Shown: positions 52,984 through 61,142 of the stretch, one piece after another | How positions within the stretch are numbered: the first letter of the stretch is position 1 | How the letters are laid out: each line of letters starts with the position of its first letter | NCBI GenBank assembly: GCA_963790065.1 | Contig: CAWBNK010000002.1 | Location: forward strand, 186,001 to 250,000 | Length of the DNA: 64,000 nucleotides | Source: Palsa-504 sp963790065 | GTDB lineage: Bacteria; Actinomycetota; Actinomycetes; Streptosporangiales; Streptosporangiaceae | Direction of reading: 5' to 3' | Made by a program: the position numbers and the translations under genes | The notes under the pieces: model-generated | Database searches by the model: none | The model's input: the letters and a program-made list of their open reading frames with translations, nothing else | What the model was told of the DNA's origin: nothing

Positions 52984-53523
52984 ATGACAGTGCTTCGAGC
53001 ATTCGCCCGGCCCATGCTGGCGTCCATCTTCATCGTCGAGGGCTTCGACACCCTGCGGCACCCGGAACGGGTCGCGCCGACGGCCGAGCCGGTGGTGCGG
53101 CAGCTGGCCGACCGGCTCCCCGCCCTGCCTATTCCGGCCAAGCCCGAGCAGGCGGTCCGCGTCAACGGCGCCATTCAGCTGGCGGCCGGCACGCTGCTGG
53201 CCCTGGGCCGCTTTCCGCGGCTGTCCGCGGTGGCGATCGCCGCGACCCTGGTGCCGACCACCCTGGCCGGGCACCGGTTCTGGGAGGCCGACGAGGATGG
53301 CACCCGGGCGCAGCAGCGGATCCACTTCCTGAAGAACCTGACCATGTTCGGCGGCCTGCTGATCGCCGCGGCGGACACCGCCGGGAACCCGTCGCTGGCC
53401 TGGCGGACCAGGCACACGGCCCGTTCGGCGCGGAACCAGGCGTCGCTGGTGACCAAGACCGCGAAGGTGTCCGGTAAGGCCGGGGCCAAGGCCGGCAAGC
53501 TTCGCGCCCGGGTCTCGGGGTAG
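52984..53523 (+). CDS. DoxX-family membrane protein
   Basis: A 179-residue protein with about four membrane segments and DoxX features (ARPMLASIFIVEGFDTLRHPER, VNGAIQLAAGTLLALGRFPRLSAVAIAATLVPTTLAGHRFWE, HFLKNLTMFGGLLIAAADT). DoxX-like proteins are linked to redox or oxidative-stress membrane complexes in actinobacteria. The basic C-terminal tail (ARSARNQASLVTKTAKVSGKAGAKAGK) contains copy 6 of the dispersed element. Start ATG 52984. Confidence 0.88.
   Translation: MTVLRAFARPMLASIFIVEGFDTLRHPERVAPTAEPVVRQLADRLPALPIPAKPEQAVRVNGAIQLAAGTLLALGRFPRLSAVAIAATLVPTTLAGHRFWEADEDGTRAQQRIHFLKNLTMFGGLLIAAADTAGNPSLAWRTRHTARSARNQASLVTKTAKVSGKAGAKAGKLRARVSG
53416..53429 (+). repeat. Copy 6 of the ACGGNCCGTTCGGC dispersed element, inside the DoxX gene
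   Basis: Encodes TARSA in the C-terminal tail of the DoxX protein, the same phase as the cobU and hyuA copies. Confidence 0.8.
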
Positions 53524-53555
53524 CGGCGGGGTTCAGCGCAGCAGCAGGGTCTTGG

Positions 53556-53787
53556 CCAGCGGCTGGTGTAAAGGGCAGGGCTGACCGCCTGCCGGACATG
53601 GCGGGGTTGATCCCCGAACCCCGGGGCCGTCACAGCCGATACGTCGCGTCGATCACCAGGCGCCGCGCCGCGCCGGCCACGCTGTGGTGAGACCTATCCA
53701 AGACCGCTCTTTGCAGCAGAGTGTGACTCTCATTGACTGCTGCCGCGCGGCTTGTGCGACCAGCGGCTGGTGTAAAGGGCAGGGCTG
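53556..53787. repeat. 28-bp direct repeat flanking a 176-base segment at the tetR 3' end
   Basis: CCAGCGGCTGGTGTAAAGGG plus CAGGGCTG occurs at 53556-53583 and 53760-53787. On the minus strand the outer copy continues as PLHQPLAKTLLLR and a stop, which looks like the original end of the TetR protein. The inner copy runs into unrelated sequence. Confidence 0.8.
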
Positions 53788-54399
53788 GGCGGGTGGCCGG
53801 GGAGGGGCGGGACCTGGCCGGGCTTGCAGGCCGGCCAGGGCGATGGCGAGCAGGCGGTCGCGGACGTTGCGTTCCTCGTCGGGGTCGACCGGATCCGGGG
53901 CGCGCCGGCTGAACTGCTCGATCAGCCAGGTGATGTCCATGGCGGTGACGTCGGCGCGCAGGCTCCCGGTTTCGTGGGCGCGGGCCACGATCTCCGCCGC
54001 GCGCGCCATGCTCAGCCGGGCGGTCTCGCGCATCTCGGCGGTGGTCTCGATCTGCCCGGCCAGCGAGGCCAGGGCCCCGCTGCGCAGGCCGACGCAGGCC
54101 CGGATGTAGCCGGCCAGGCCGGTCCACGGGTCGGCGGCGGCCAGGGCCTCGTCCGCGGCGGCCAGGGCCTGCTGCATGGCCAGCACGCACAGCCGCTGCA
54201 GCAGCTCGGTCTTGCTGCCGTACCTGCGGTACAAGGTGCCCATGCCGACCCCGGCCCGCTCGGCGACCGCCGAGACCGGCGCGGCCGCGCCCTGGGCGGT
54301 GAAGACGTCCCGGGCCGCCTCCAGCACGACCAGGTCGTTGCGCCGGGCCTCGGCCTGCCGCCCGTGGCTGGACTGCGGGCTCCGGGCGCGGTACGTCAC
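53653..54399 (-). CDS. TetR-family transcriptional regulator with an altered C-terminus
   Basis: A 248-residue repressor: helix-turn-helix at residues 25-65 (VLEAARDVFTAQGAAAPVSAVAERAGVGMGTLYRRYGSKTELLQRL), then a ligand-binding helical domain to about 200. The last 35 residues after PCPLHQPL (VAQAARQQSMRVTLCCKERSW) look random and arise from the repeat-flanked segment at 53584-53759. The ancestral end was probably the nearby PLAKTLLLR. It is divergent from a quinone oxidoreductase gene, with a double palindrome between them, so it likely represses both. Confidence 0.85.
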   Translation of the reverse strand: MTYRARSPQSSHGRQAEARRNDLVVLEAARDVFTAQGAAAPVSAVAERAGVGMGTLYRRYGSKTELLQRLCVLAMQQALAAADEALAAADPWTGLAGYIRACVGLRSGALASLAGQIETTAEMRETARLSMARAAEIVARAHETGSLRADVTAMDITWLIEQFSRRAPDPVDPDEERNVRDRLLAIALAGLQARPGPAPPRPPAQPCPLHQPLVAQAARQQSMRVTLCCKERSWIGLTTAWPARRGAW

Positions 54400-54418
54400 C
54401 GGACCAGCCTAGCTTTAT

Positions 54419-54467
54419 CCGGAGCGAAACAGTCCGATAAGATCGGAGTCGGACAGGATCGCTCCGG
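54419..54467. promoter_or_regulatory. Nested palindromic operator between tetR and the oxidoreductase gene
   Basis: The outer arms CCGGAGCGA (54419-54427) and TCGCTCCGG (54459-54467) are perfect; an inner TCCGAT-AAG-ATCGGA lies at 54433-54447. The site fills the 81-base divergent gap, as expected for a TetR operator. Confidence 0.7.
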
Positions 54468-54480
54468 TAAGGGAGGCGTC

Positions 54481-55416
54481 GTGCGGGCGGTGGTCATGCG
54501 GGAGTTCGGGCCCCCTGGGGTACTCGAGCCGGCCGAGGTGGCGGAGGCCGAGGCGGGGCCGGGGCAGGTGGTCATCGAGGTCGAGCTGGCCAACATCACG
54601 TTCGTCGAGACGCAGGTGCGGGCGGGCAAGGCGCCGCATCCGTCGATGCTCCCGGCGCTGCCGGCCATCCTGGGCAACGGGGTCGGCGGGACTGTGGCCG
54701 GGCGGCGGGTGGTGGCCAGCCTGAACGGCACCGGCGGTTACGCCGAGCGGGTGGCGGTGGACGCCGGGCGGCCGGTGCAGGTCCCGGACGGGCTGACCCT
54801 GCGCGACGCGGTCGCGCTGCTGGCCGACGGCCGGACGGCGCTGGCCCTGGTGCGCCGGGCCGGGCTGCGGGCAGGCGACACCGTGCTGGTCGAGGCGGCG
54901 GCGGGCGGCGTGGGGACGCTGCTGGTCCAGCTGGCCCGCAACGCCGGGGCCCGGGTGGTGGCGCTGGCCGGGCAGGAGCGCAAGCTGGCCATCGCGCGGG
55001 AGCTGGGTGCCGAGGTGGCTGTCGACTACCGCCGGGAGCACTGGGCTGCGCAGGTCAGGAAGGCGGCCGGCCAGGTGGACGTGGTGTTCGACGGCGTGGG
55101 CGGGGACATCGGCCGGGCCGCGTTCGGGCTGCTCGGCGCGGGCGGGCGGTTCTGCCCGTTCGGCATGGCCAGCGGGAGCTTCACCCCGGTCACGGCGGCC
55201 GATGCGGCGGCGCGCGGGGTCACCATGATGCCGGGCGCAGGCGCCAGCGCCGAGGAGCTGGCCGAGCTGGTGCGGACGGTGCTGGCCGAGGCCGCAGCGG
55301 GCCGGATCCGGCCGGTCATCGGCCAGGAGTTCGAGCTCGCCGCGGCCTCGGCCGCGCATGCCGCGATCGAGAGCCGGGCCACGGTCGGCAAGACGCTGCT
55401 GACCGTGGCCCGGTGA
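54481..55416 (+). CDS. Zinc-independent quinone oxidoreductase (MDR family)
   Basis: A 311-residue NADPH:quinone reductase-like protein with MRAVVMREFGPPGVLEPAEV, the nucleotide-binding VLVEAAAGGVGTLLVQLARNAGARVVALAG and VVFDGVGGDIGR. No zinc ligands are present, so it belongs with the quinone/zeta-crystallin branch. GTG 54481 follows GGGAGG by five bases. Expression is probably controlled by the divergent TetR, perhaps in response to quinones or electrophiles. Its last codons and stop are part of the 46-bp repeats. Confidence 0.9.
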   Translation: MRAVVMREFGPPGVLEPAEVAEAEAGPGQVVIEVELANITFVETQVRAGKAPHPSMLPALPAILGNGVGGTVAGRRVVASLNGTGGYAERVAVDAGRPVQVPDGLTLRDAVALLADGRTALALVRRAGLRAGDTVLVEAAAGGVGTLLVQLARNAGARVVALAGQERKLAIARELGAEVAVDYRREHWAAQVRKAAGQVDVVFDGVGGDIGRAAFGLLGAGGRFCPFGMASGSFTPVTAADAAARGVTMMPGAGASAEELAELVRTVLAEAAAGRIRPVIGQEFELAAASAAHAAIESRATVGKTLLTVAR

Positions 55417-55543
55417 GCTTCCGGGACTCTCCGGGGTCAGGCCAGGCGACCGTGGCCCGGTGAACTTCGGGGGCTTCGGGGATCAGGCCAGGGCGGCGAC
55501 CGTGGCCCGGTGAGCTTCCGGGACTCTCCGGGGTCAGGCCAGG
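55401..55543. repeat. Triplicated gene-end sequence between convergent genes
   Basis: A 46-base block at 55401-55446 recurs perfectly at 55498-55543, with a diverged middle copy at 55448-55492. It includes the last codons and stop of the oxidoreductase and the last codons and stop of the epoxide hydrolase. Confidence 0.9.
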
Positions 55544-56727
55544 GCGCCGAAGAAGGCCCGGATGTCGTCGGTGAGCAGGTCGGGGGCTTCCAGCGCGGCG
55601 AAGTGGCCGCCGCGGCTGAACTCCGTCCAGTGCACGACGTTGTTGAGCTTGGCCGCGAACGGGCGGATGGAGATGTCGGTGGTGAAGACGGCCACTCCGG
55701 TCGGCACCTCGGACCGCACCTTGGGGGCCCACATGGCCGGGTCGTTGAACCGCTCGTAGTAGGTGTGGGCGGCCGAGCCCGCGGTGCCGGTGAACCAGTA
55801 GATGCTGACGTCGGTGAGGATCCGGTCCCGGTCCACGGCGTCCTCGGGCAGCGCCGCAGACGGGTCGGTCCACTCCTGGAACTTCTCGGTGATCCAGGCC
55901 AGCAGCCCGGCCGGGGAGTCGGTCAGCGCGTGCGCGATGGTCTGCGGCCGGGTGCCCTGGATCTGCATGTACGCCCCCGAGCGCTGCTGCCATTCGCCCA
56001 TCGCGGCCAGCCGGCCCTGGTCGGCCTCGGTCAGCGCGGCCATGTCGGCCGGGTCGCCGGTCGGGAAGGTCACCAGGGCGTTGACGTGGACGCCGATGAC
56101 CCGGTCCGGAGCGGTGCGGCCCATGAGCGGGCCGATGAAGGCGCCCACGTCCCCGCCCTGGACGCCGTAACGCTGGTAGCCGAGCCGGTCCATCAGCTCG
56201 ACCAGGGCGGCGGCGGTGCGGCCGTCCGTCCAGCCGGTCTCGGTCAGCGGACCGGAGAACCCGTACCCGGGCAACGACGGGATCACCAGGTGGAAGGCCT
56301 GGGCCGGGTCGCCGCCGGATGCGGCCGGGTCGGTGAGCGGGCCGATCAGGTTGAGGAATTCCACCACCGAGCCGGGCCAGCCGTGCAGCAGCATGAGCGG
56401 CGTGGCGTCCGGCTGAGCGGAGCGGACGTGCAGGAAGTGCACCTGGGCGCCGTCGATGGTGGTGACGAACTGGGGATAGGCGTTGAGCGCCGCCTCGTGC
56501 GCCCGCCAGTCGTACTCCTTCTCCCAGTAGGCCGCCAGATCCTGCAGGTAGGCGGCCGGGACGCCGCGCTCCCAGCCGGTGCCCGGCAGGTCGGCGGTCC
56601 AGCGGGTGCGGGCCAGCCGCTCGCGGAGGTCGTCGAGGTCGGCCTGCGGGACGCTGATGCGGAACGGCCTGATGCCGTCGTCGGCGGCGGCTGGGTGCTG
56701 GGCGGCGGTGATGTCGTTGTTCGTCAT
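55534..56727 (-). CDS. Epoxide hydrolase (alpha/beta fold, EHN domain)
   Basis: A 397-residue microsomal-type epoxide hydrolase. Residues 15-105 are the EHN lid domain (FRISVPQADLDDLRERLARTRW). The catalytic core has LLHGWPGSVVEFLNLI (oxyanion HGWPGS), the nucleophile in QGGDVGAFIGPLMG (Asp) and RGGHFAALE with the catalytic His. It hydrolyses epoxides to diols. ATG 56727 is the natural start; the open frame further upstream is antisense to the next gene. It is divergent from a WYL regulator with a palindrome between, so probably under its control. Confidence 0.92.
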   Translation of the reverse strand: MTNNDITAAQHPAAADDGIRPFRISVPQADLDDLRERLARTRWTADLPGTGWERGVPAAYLQDLAAYWEKEYDWRAHEAALNAYPQFVTTIDGAQVHFLHVRSAQPDATPLMLLHGWPGSVVEFLNLIGPLTDPAASGGDPAQAFHLVIPSLPGYGFSGPLTETGWTDGRTAAALVELMDRLGYQRYGVQGGDVGAFIGPLMGRTAPDRVIGVHVNALVTFPTGDPADMAALTEADQGRLAAMGEWQQRSGAYMQIQGTRPQTIAHALTDSPAGLLAWITEKFQEWTDPSAALPEDAVDRDRILTDVSIYWFTGTAGSAAHTYYERFNDPAMWAPKVRSEVPTGVAVFTTDISIRPFAAKLNNVVHWTEFSRGGHFAALEAPDLLTDDIRAFFGALA

Positions 56728-56747
56728 GGTGCTAAGGCTAGGAAGCA

Positions 56748-56770
56748 TTGGTGTCAGGTTCTGGCACCAA
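56748..56770. promoter_or_regulatory. Palindromic operator between epoxide hydrolase and WYL regulator genes
   Basis: TTGGTGTCAG (56748-56757) and CTGGCACCAA (56761-56770) pair with one mismatch around GTT. The TGTCAG...CTGRCA pattern is typical of sites of YafY-like regulators (from memory). Confidence 0.7.
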
Positions 56771-56790
56771 TAGCAGGCAGACTTGATGCC

Positions 56791-57762
56791 ATGCTCGAAA
56801 CTTCGGCCCGGCTGCTGCGGCTGCTGTCCCTGCTGCAGTCCCGGCGGGACTGGACCGGTACCGAACTGGCCGGACGGCTCGGCGTCGGCCTGCGCACCGT
56901 ACGCCGGGACATCGACCGGCTGCGTGACCTGGGCTACCCGGTGGACGCGGCCCCGGGCGTGGCGGGCGGCTACCGGCTGGGCACCGGGGCCATTCTGCCG
57001 CCGCTGCTGCTGGACGACGAGGAGGCCGTGGCCGTGGCGATCAGCCTGCATACGGCCACGACGGCAAGCGTGGCCGGGCTGGAGGAGACCGCGCTGCGCG
57101 CCCTGACCAAGCTGCAGCAGACGCTGCCGTCCCGGCTCCGGCACCGGATCAGCGCCTTCCAGGCCACGACGGTGCCGCTGGCCGGCCCGGCCGGCCGGGT
57201 GGACCCGGACCTGCTGACCGCCATCGCGGCGGCCTGCCGCGACCAGCGGCGGCTGCGCCTGGGCTACCCGGGCCGGGACGGCGTCGCGACCCGGCATGTC
57301 GAGCCGCACCGCCTGGTGCATACCCCGCGCCGCTGGTACCTGCTGGCCTGGGATCTCGACCGGGCCGGCTGGCGCACCTTCCGGGTCGACCGCATCGCCG
57401 GGCCGCTCGGCCCGGCGGGCGCGCGGTTCACCCCGCGCCCGCTGCCGACCGATGACGTGGCGGCCTACGTGTCGCACTCCATCTCGTCCGCACCCTACCG
57501 CTACCAGGCCAGGATCCTCATCCACGCGCCGCTGGAGGCGGTGGCCCAGCGCTCCTCTCCCGCCGCCGGGCGGCTGGAAGCGGCCGGACCGGACGCCTGC
57601 GTGCTGCACACCGGGTCCAACTCGCTGGACGAACTGGCCCTGTACGTGGCCGTCAAGGGCTTTGACTTCCAGGTCCTCGACCCGCCCGAGCTCGCCGGGA
57701 TCCTGCGGGCCCTGTCGGAACGGCTAAGCCGGGCCGCGGACGCGAGCCCTGGTCAGGCGTAG
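56791..57762 (+). CDS. YafY-type HTH and WYL-domain transcriptional regulator
   Basis: A 323-residue regulator with an N-terminal winged helix (RLLSLLQSRRDWTGTELAGRLGVGLRTVRRDIDRLRDLGYPVDAAPGVAGGYRLG) and a WYL domain (RLVHTPRRWYLLAWDLDRAGWRTFRVDRI), then a WCX-like C-terminal part. WYL domains sense nucleic acid or small ligands. ATG 56791 fits the usual short N-terminus. It is divergent from the epoxide hydrolase, and its last 10 bases overlap the convergent panB. Confidence 0.9.
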   Translation: MLETSARLLRLLSLLQSRRDWTGTELAGRLGVGLRTVRRDIDRLRDLGYPVDAAPGVAGGYRLGTGAILPPLLLDDEEAVAVAISLHTATTASVAGLEETALRALTKLQQTLPSRLRHRISAFQATTVPLAGPAGRVDPDLLTAIAAACRDQRRLRLGYPGRDGVATRHVEPHRLVHTPRRWYLLAWDLDRAGWRTFRVDRIAGPLGPAGARFTPRPLPTDDVAAYVSHSISSAPYRYQARILIHAPLEAVAQRSSPAAGRLEAAGPDACVLHTGSNSLDELALYVAVKGFDFQVLDPPELAGILRALSERLSRAADASPGQA

Positions 57763-58580
57763 CTGTGGGCTTCGTCGGGGTAGTGCTGGGCGGCGACCTC
57801 GGTGACGTAGCGGCGGGTGGCGTCGAGCAGGGCGTCGCGGGTCTCGGCATAGCGCTTCACGAAACGCGGCAGGCGGCCGGTGGTCAGCCCGGCCAGGTCC
57901 GGCCAGACCATGATCTGGGCGTCGCAGAACGGCCCGGCCCCGATGCCCACGGTGGGAATGCGCAGCGCCGCCGAGACCCGCCGGGCGAGTTCGGCCGGGA
58001 CCGCTTCGAGCACGACGGCGAACGCGCCGGCCCGCTCCAGCGCCCGCGCGTCGGCCAGCAGTTCCTCCCCGGCCTGGCCGCGGCCCTGGACCCGGCGCGT
58101 GCCGCCCAGCACGTTGACGCTCTGCGGGGTCAGCCCGAGGTGCCCCATGACCGGGATGCCCGCCCCGGTGAGCGTCTCGACCTGGGGCACGACACGGCGG
58201 CCGCCCTCCAGCTTCACCGCCTGCGCGCCGCCCTCCTTCAGGTGCCGGACCGCGCTGGCCAGCGCCGCCTGCGGCCCGGTCTGGTAGCTGCCGAACGGCA
58301 GATCGGCCACCACCAGCGCCGTCCTGGTCCCGCGCACCACCGCCCGGACCATCGGGATCAGCTCGTCCATGGTGACCGGCACCGTGTCGGGATAACCGAG
58401 CACCAGCTCGGCACTGGTGTCGCCGACCAGCAGCGCGCGGACGCCCGCCTCCTCGAAGATCCCGGCAGTGAGCGTGTCGTAGCTGGTGAGCATCGCCCAC
58501 CGCTCACCCCGGTCGGTGGCCGCCTGGAGGTCGGAGATCGTGATCCGCCGGTCGTCCGGCCACGCCGTCGCACTGGACAT
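57753..58580 (-). CDS. panB: 3-methyl-2-oxobutanoate hydroxymethyltransferase (ketopantoate hydroxymethyltransferase)
   Basis: A 275-residue PanB, first step of pantothenate (CoA precursor) synthesis: it adds a hydroxymethyl from methylene-tetrahydrofolate to alpha-ketoisovalerate. Typical motifs are MLTSYDTLTAGIFEEAGVRALLVGD, GYPDTVPVTMDELIPMVRAV, ADLPFGSYQ, VKLEGG, MGHLGLTPQSVNVLGG and IGIGAGPFCDAQIMVW (metal and substrate ligands). ATG 58580 is supported by GGAAGGAA. It is monocistronic here; panC and panD are not in the window. Confidence 0.95.
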   Translation of the reverse strand: MSSATAWPDDRRITISDLQAATDRGERWAMLTSYDTLTAGIFEEAGVRALLVGDTSAELVLGYPDTVPVTMDELIPMVRAVVRGTRTALVVADLPFGSYQTGPQAALASAVRHLKEGGAQAVKLEGGRRVVPQVETLTGAGIPVMGHLGLTPQSVNVLGGTRRVQGRGQAGEELLADARALERAGAFAVVLEAVPAELARRVSAALRIPTVGIGAGPFCDAQIMVWPDLAGLTTGRLPRFVKRYAETRDALLDATRRYVTEVAAQHYPDEAHSYA

Positions 58581-58615
58581 GACAGTTCCTTCCCGGTCGC
58601 CACCACGGTGGTTGG

Positions 58616-58633
58616 CGCCACTGCCCATGATCA
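58616..58633. repeat. Possible single arm of the 55-bp palindromic repeat
   Basis: ACTGCCCATGATCAC matches the arm AAACTGCCCATGATCATG of the element at 24766 and lies upstream of panB, next to the decayed arsR. The other arm is not recognisable. Confidence 0.4.
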
Positions 58634-58659
58634 CACGCGGCGCGCCGCCGCGGCCCGCG

Positions 58660-58888
58660 CTAGCTGTCGCGGGCCAGCCGGGCGCCCAGCTCGGTCTGCT
58701 GGTAGAGCACAGACCGGCCGACACGCGTCGCGCTGACCACGCCGACGGACGCCGGCGGCCCACTTGCGGTGCCCGGGACGTGCCTGCCCGGCGTACACCG
58801 GCCACAAGCTGCCGATCACCTCGTGCAGCGGCGAGACCGCGAAGCGAGTGTCGGCCAGGTCCTGCACCTCGAGCTCGAGCGAAAACAT
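58660..58888 (-). pseudogene. Decayed ArsR/DUF5937-type regulator
   Basis: The start (MFSLELEVQDLADTRFAVSPLHEVIGSLWPVYAG) matches the N-terminus of DUF5937-type ArsR regulators. After about 45 residues the frame is lost. In another frame the same strand encodes VVSATRVGRSVLYQQTELGARLARDS and a stop at 58660, the typical wing and end of the C-terminal HTH. The roughly 200 residues between are missing, so this is an internal deletion plus a frameshift. It is divergent from the decayed MFS gene. Confidence 0.75.
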
Positions 58889-58981
58889 TTAGGGCGTTCC
58901 TTAATTTCTTTCCGGCCGGAACGGCGCCTGGTGAGCTGTCCGGCATGTACCAGCCTGGCACCGCCGGAACGCCGGCCGGAA

Positions 58982-59520
58982 ATGGATAACGGCGCGGGGC
59001 CGCGGGCCACGGCGGCGCTGCGGCAGCGCGACTTCGCGCTGCTGTGGAGCGGACAGACCGTGTCGCTGGCGGGCAACGGGTATTCACCGTGGCGCTGCCG
59101 CTCGAGGTGCTGCGGCTGACCGGCAGCTCGCTGGACCTCGCGCTGATCGTCAGCGCCCGAACCATCCCCGCGGTGGTGCTGCTGCTGGTGGGCGGGACGC
59201 GCAACGTGCCCGCCGACATGCTCGGCCGGGCGTCGTCGGTGGACTGGGCGCTGTCCCTGGCCCTGGCCCCGCTGGGCACGATCGCCGCGGGGGCCGCGGC
59301 CGGGCTGGCCGGGATCCGGGCCACCCTGATCGCGGGCGGGGTGGTAGCCGCAGCCACCGGCGCGCTACTGCTGAGCCCGGCGGTCACCGCGATGACGGGA
59401 AGCGTCAGCCTGGTCCCCCCACGAGACGCCCGACAGGAGTTATCCGAAGGTGCCCTGTCTCGACAGGCTTGTCTGAGCTGGAGCGCCGAGGCCCACCGGG
59501 GCCGCGGCCCCGGACGCTGA
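58982..59520 (+). pseudogene. Decayed MFS transporter
   Basis: ATG 58982 begins ATAALRQRDFALLWSGQTVSLAGNG, the classical start of an MFS efflux protein. One base is missing near 59080. In the next frame FTVALPLEVLRLTGSSLDLALIVSARTIPAVVLLLVGG is joined directly to RNVPADMLGRASSVDWALSLALAPLGTIAAGAAAGLAG, which belongs near the protein's end. So about half the helices are deleted. Recognisable homology stops near 59400, and the frame runs on into the neighbouring gene. The pair arsR-MFS was probably a drug or metabolite efflux cassette. Confidence 0.75.
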
Positions 59521-60948
59521 CGGGCCGGCCGCTTCGTGGTCCGGTCGGGCTTGGATGACCGCGATGATGAGGAGCGGGTAGCACCAGGTGAGGTAGCTGT
59601 AGAACCAGTAGCCCAGGAGTAGCTGCGCGCCGATCAGGAGCGCGGCGGCGAGGGCGGCGTGCTGGCGCGCGTCCTGGACGGGGGGACGCACCAGGGGTGA
59701 GAGCGCGAGCAGCACCAGCGCGACGGCGAGTATGGGCCTGGCCGCGATGGCCACGTGCGGCATATAGGTCCAGATGCTGAACTGCACGCCGCCGCCGCGC
59801 TGTATCAGCTGGTAGCCGAACGTCGAGTCGAGGAACTCCCGGGGCCCGGAGGTGATGAGCGGCCAGACGATCATCGAGGCCAGCGAGGCGACCAGCGCCA
59901 GCGCGTACCGTGAGCGTCCCTGTCTCACGCCCAGGAACTGCAGTGCCACCAGCGCCGGAAGGAATTTGGTCAGGGCGGCGGCGGCCATGATCAGCCCGCG
60001 GGCGACCGGACGCTCCGTGGCCGCCACGATGGCCCAGACGCACAGGGCTGCGATCAGCGCATCGTTGGTCTCCGCCAGCAAGGAGAGGGCGGGGAACGGG
60101 TAGAGCAGGTACGCGAACACGAACGCCTGGGCGAGCGGCCGCCCGCCGAGCCGCCGCCCGAGGATGTGCAGTCCGGCGAGCGTCGCCGCGTCGAAGCACG
60201 CCGCCGGCAGCAGCGTCGCGAACTGCGCGGGTGCCGGCGGGAAGATGGCCACGAACGGGATGTACGCGTAGTAGGCGAACGGGCCGTAGGTGTCGGGGTG
60301 GTAGAGGCGAAGCCCGCCGGGGCCTAGCCAGGATGCGGCCCCGTACAGGTGCAGGCCGTGCAGGAGGCGCCAGGCGCCAACCGAGCTCGCCCGCCCGACG
60401 TCCAGGATGTTGCTGCCCGCCGCGACACCTCCGACCCGGACGAGCAGCAGGATCACTATCGCCGGGACCAGCCACCGGGAACCGATCGACGGGCGCAGTT
60501 CCGGCATCCGCCATATCCCGAAGGTGACACCTGTCATGCGGGCGAACAGCCAGCCGAGACAGACGGCGGCCAGCCACAGGCCGGCGGCGGACAGATCGTC
60601 GCTGATCAGCATCGCCACGGGAAAGAAGCCAGCGAGCGCCAGCAGGTCCAGATGCTCGACCCGCCACGGGTGCTGCCAGTCGAACAGCCCGAGGACAAAG
60701 CAGGCCGCCGACGGTACGGCGACGAGCAGCGGATGCAGCGTGAACGCGCCGCCGGCGACCGCCGGGGTGAACCAGCCGCCGCCCTTCGGCACGAACCCAT
60801 GACCAACCGGCACGAGCGCGGCCAGCGCCGCCAGTCCGCCGACGAAGACGAACACGAGCAGGCCAGCGACCGCCAGTTCGCTCGTCCGGCCCGGCCGCCC
60901 GCTCACGCGCATGGTGCGACCGCGTGGCAGGTCCGTCATGTGCCGCAT
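59440..60948 (-). CDS. Polytopic membrane glycosyltransferase (GT87-like)
   Basis: A 502-residue protein with about eleven membrane helices. After two short Met-rich residue runs come AVAGLLVFVFVGGLAALAALV, ALAGFFPVAMLI and LVPAIVILLLVRVGGVAAG, then an outside loop with HPDTYGPFAYYAYIPFVAIFPP and ALTKFLPALVALQFLG. This is the pattern of GT-C polyprenyl-phosphate-mannose-dependent transferases (DUF2029/GT87) that build cell-envelope glycans. ATG 60948, with GGGGCG upstream, is preferred to GTG 61005. The acceptor is unknown. The C-terminal end overlaps the tail of the decayed MFS frame. Confidence 0.72.
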   Translation of the reverse strand: MRHMTDLPRGRTMRVSGRPGRTSELAVAGLLVFVFVGGLAALAALVPVGHGFVPKGGGWFTPAVAGGAFTLHPLLVAVPSAACFVLGLFDWQHPWRVEHLDLLALAGFFPVAMLISDDLSAAGLWLAAVCLGWLFARMTGVTFGIWRMPELRPSIGSRWLVPAIVILLLVRVGGVAAGSNILDVGRASSVGAWRLLHGLHLYGAASWLGPGGLRLYHPDTYGPFAYYAYIPFVAIFPPAPAQFATLLPAACFDAATLAGLHILGRRLGGRPLAQAFVFAYLLYPFPALSLLAETNDALIAALCVWAIVAATERPVARGLIMAAAALTKFLPALVALQFLGVRQGRSRYALALVASLASMIVWPLITSGPREFLDSTFGYQLIQRGGGVQFSIWTYMPHVAIAARPILAVALVLLALSPLVRPPVQDARQHAALAAALLIGAQLLLGYWFYSYLTWCYPLLIIAVIQARPDHEAAGPSASGAAAPVGLGAPAQTSLSRQGTFG

Positions 60949-61142
60949 GGACGCCCCCGTACGCGGTTCATGCGCTACACGCGGCTGACCGATCTGGCCA
61001 GCCACCGGTCACGCTACGGACCGGCGTACGCGAGGCCATCGGCCCGCGGGCTGATTCCCGGTATGAGATCCGGGCCTGCTTGTCATCCCTGAGCGGGATA
61101 CCCGGATCCCCCCGTTGGGGGAGACCTCCAGGCTGGCCGGCA

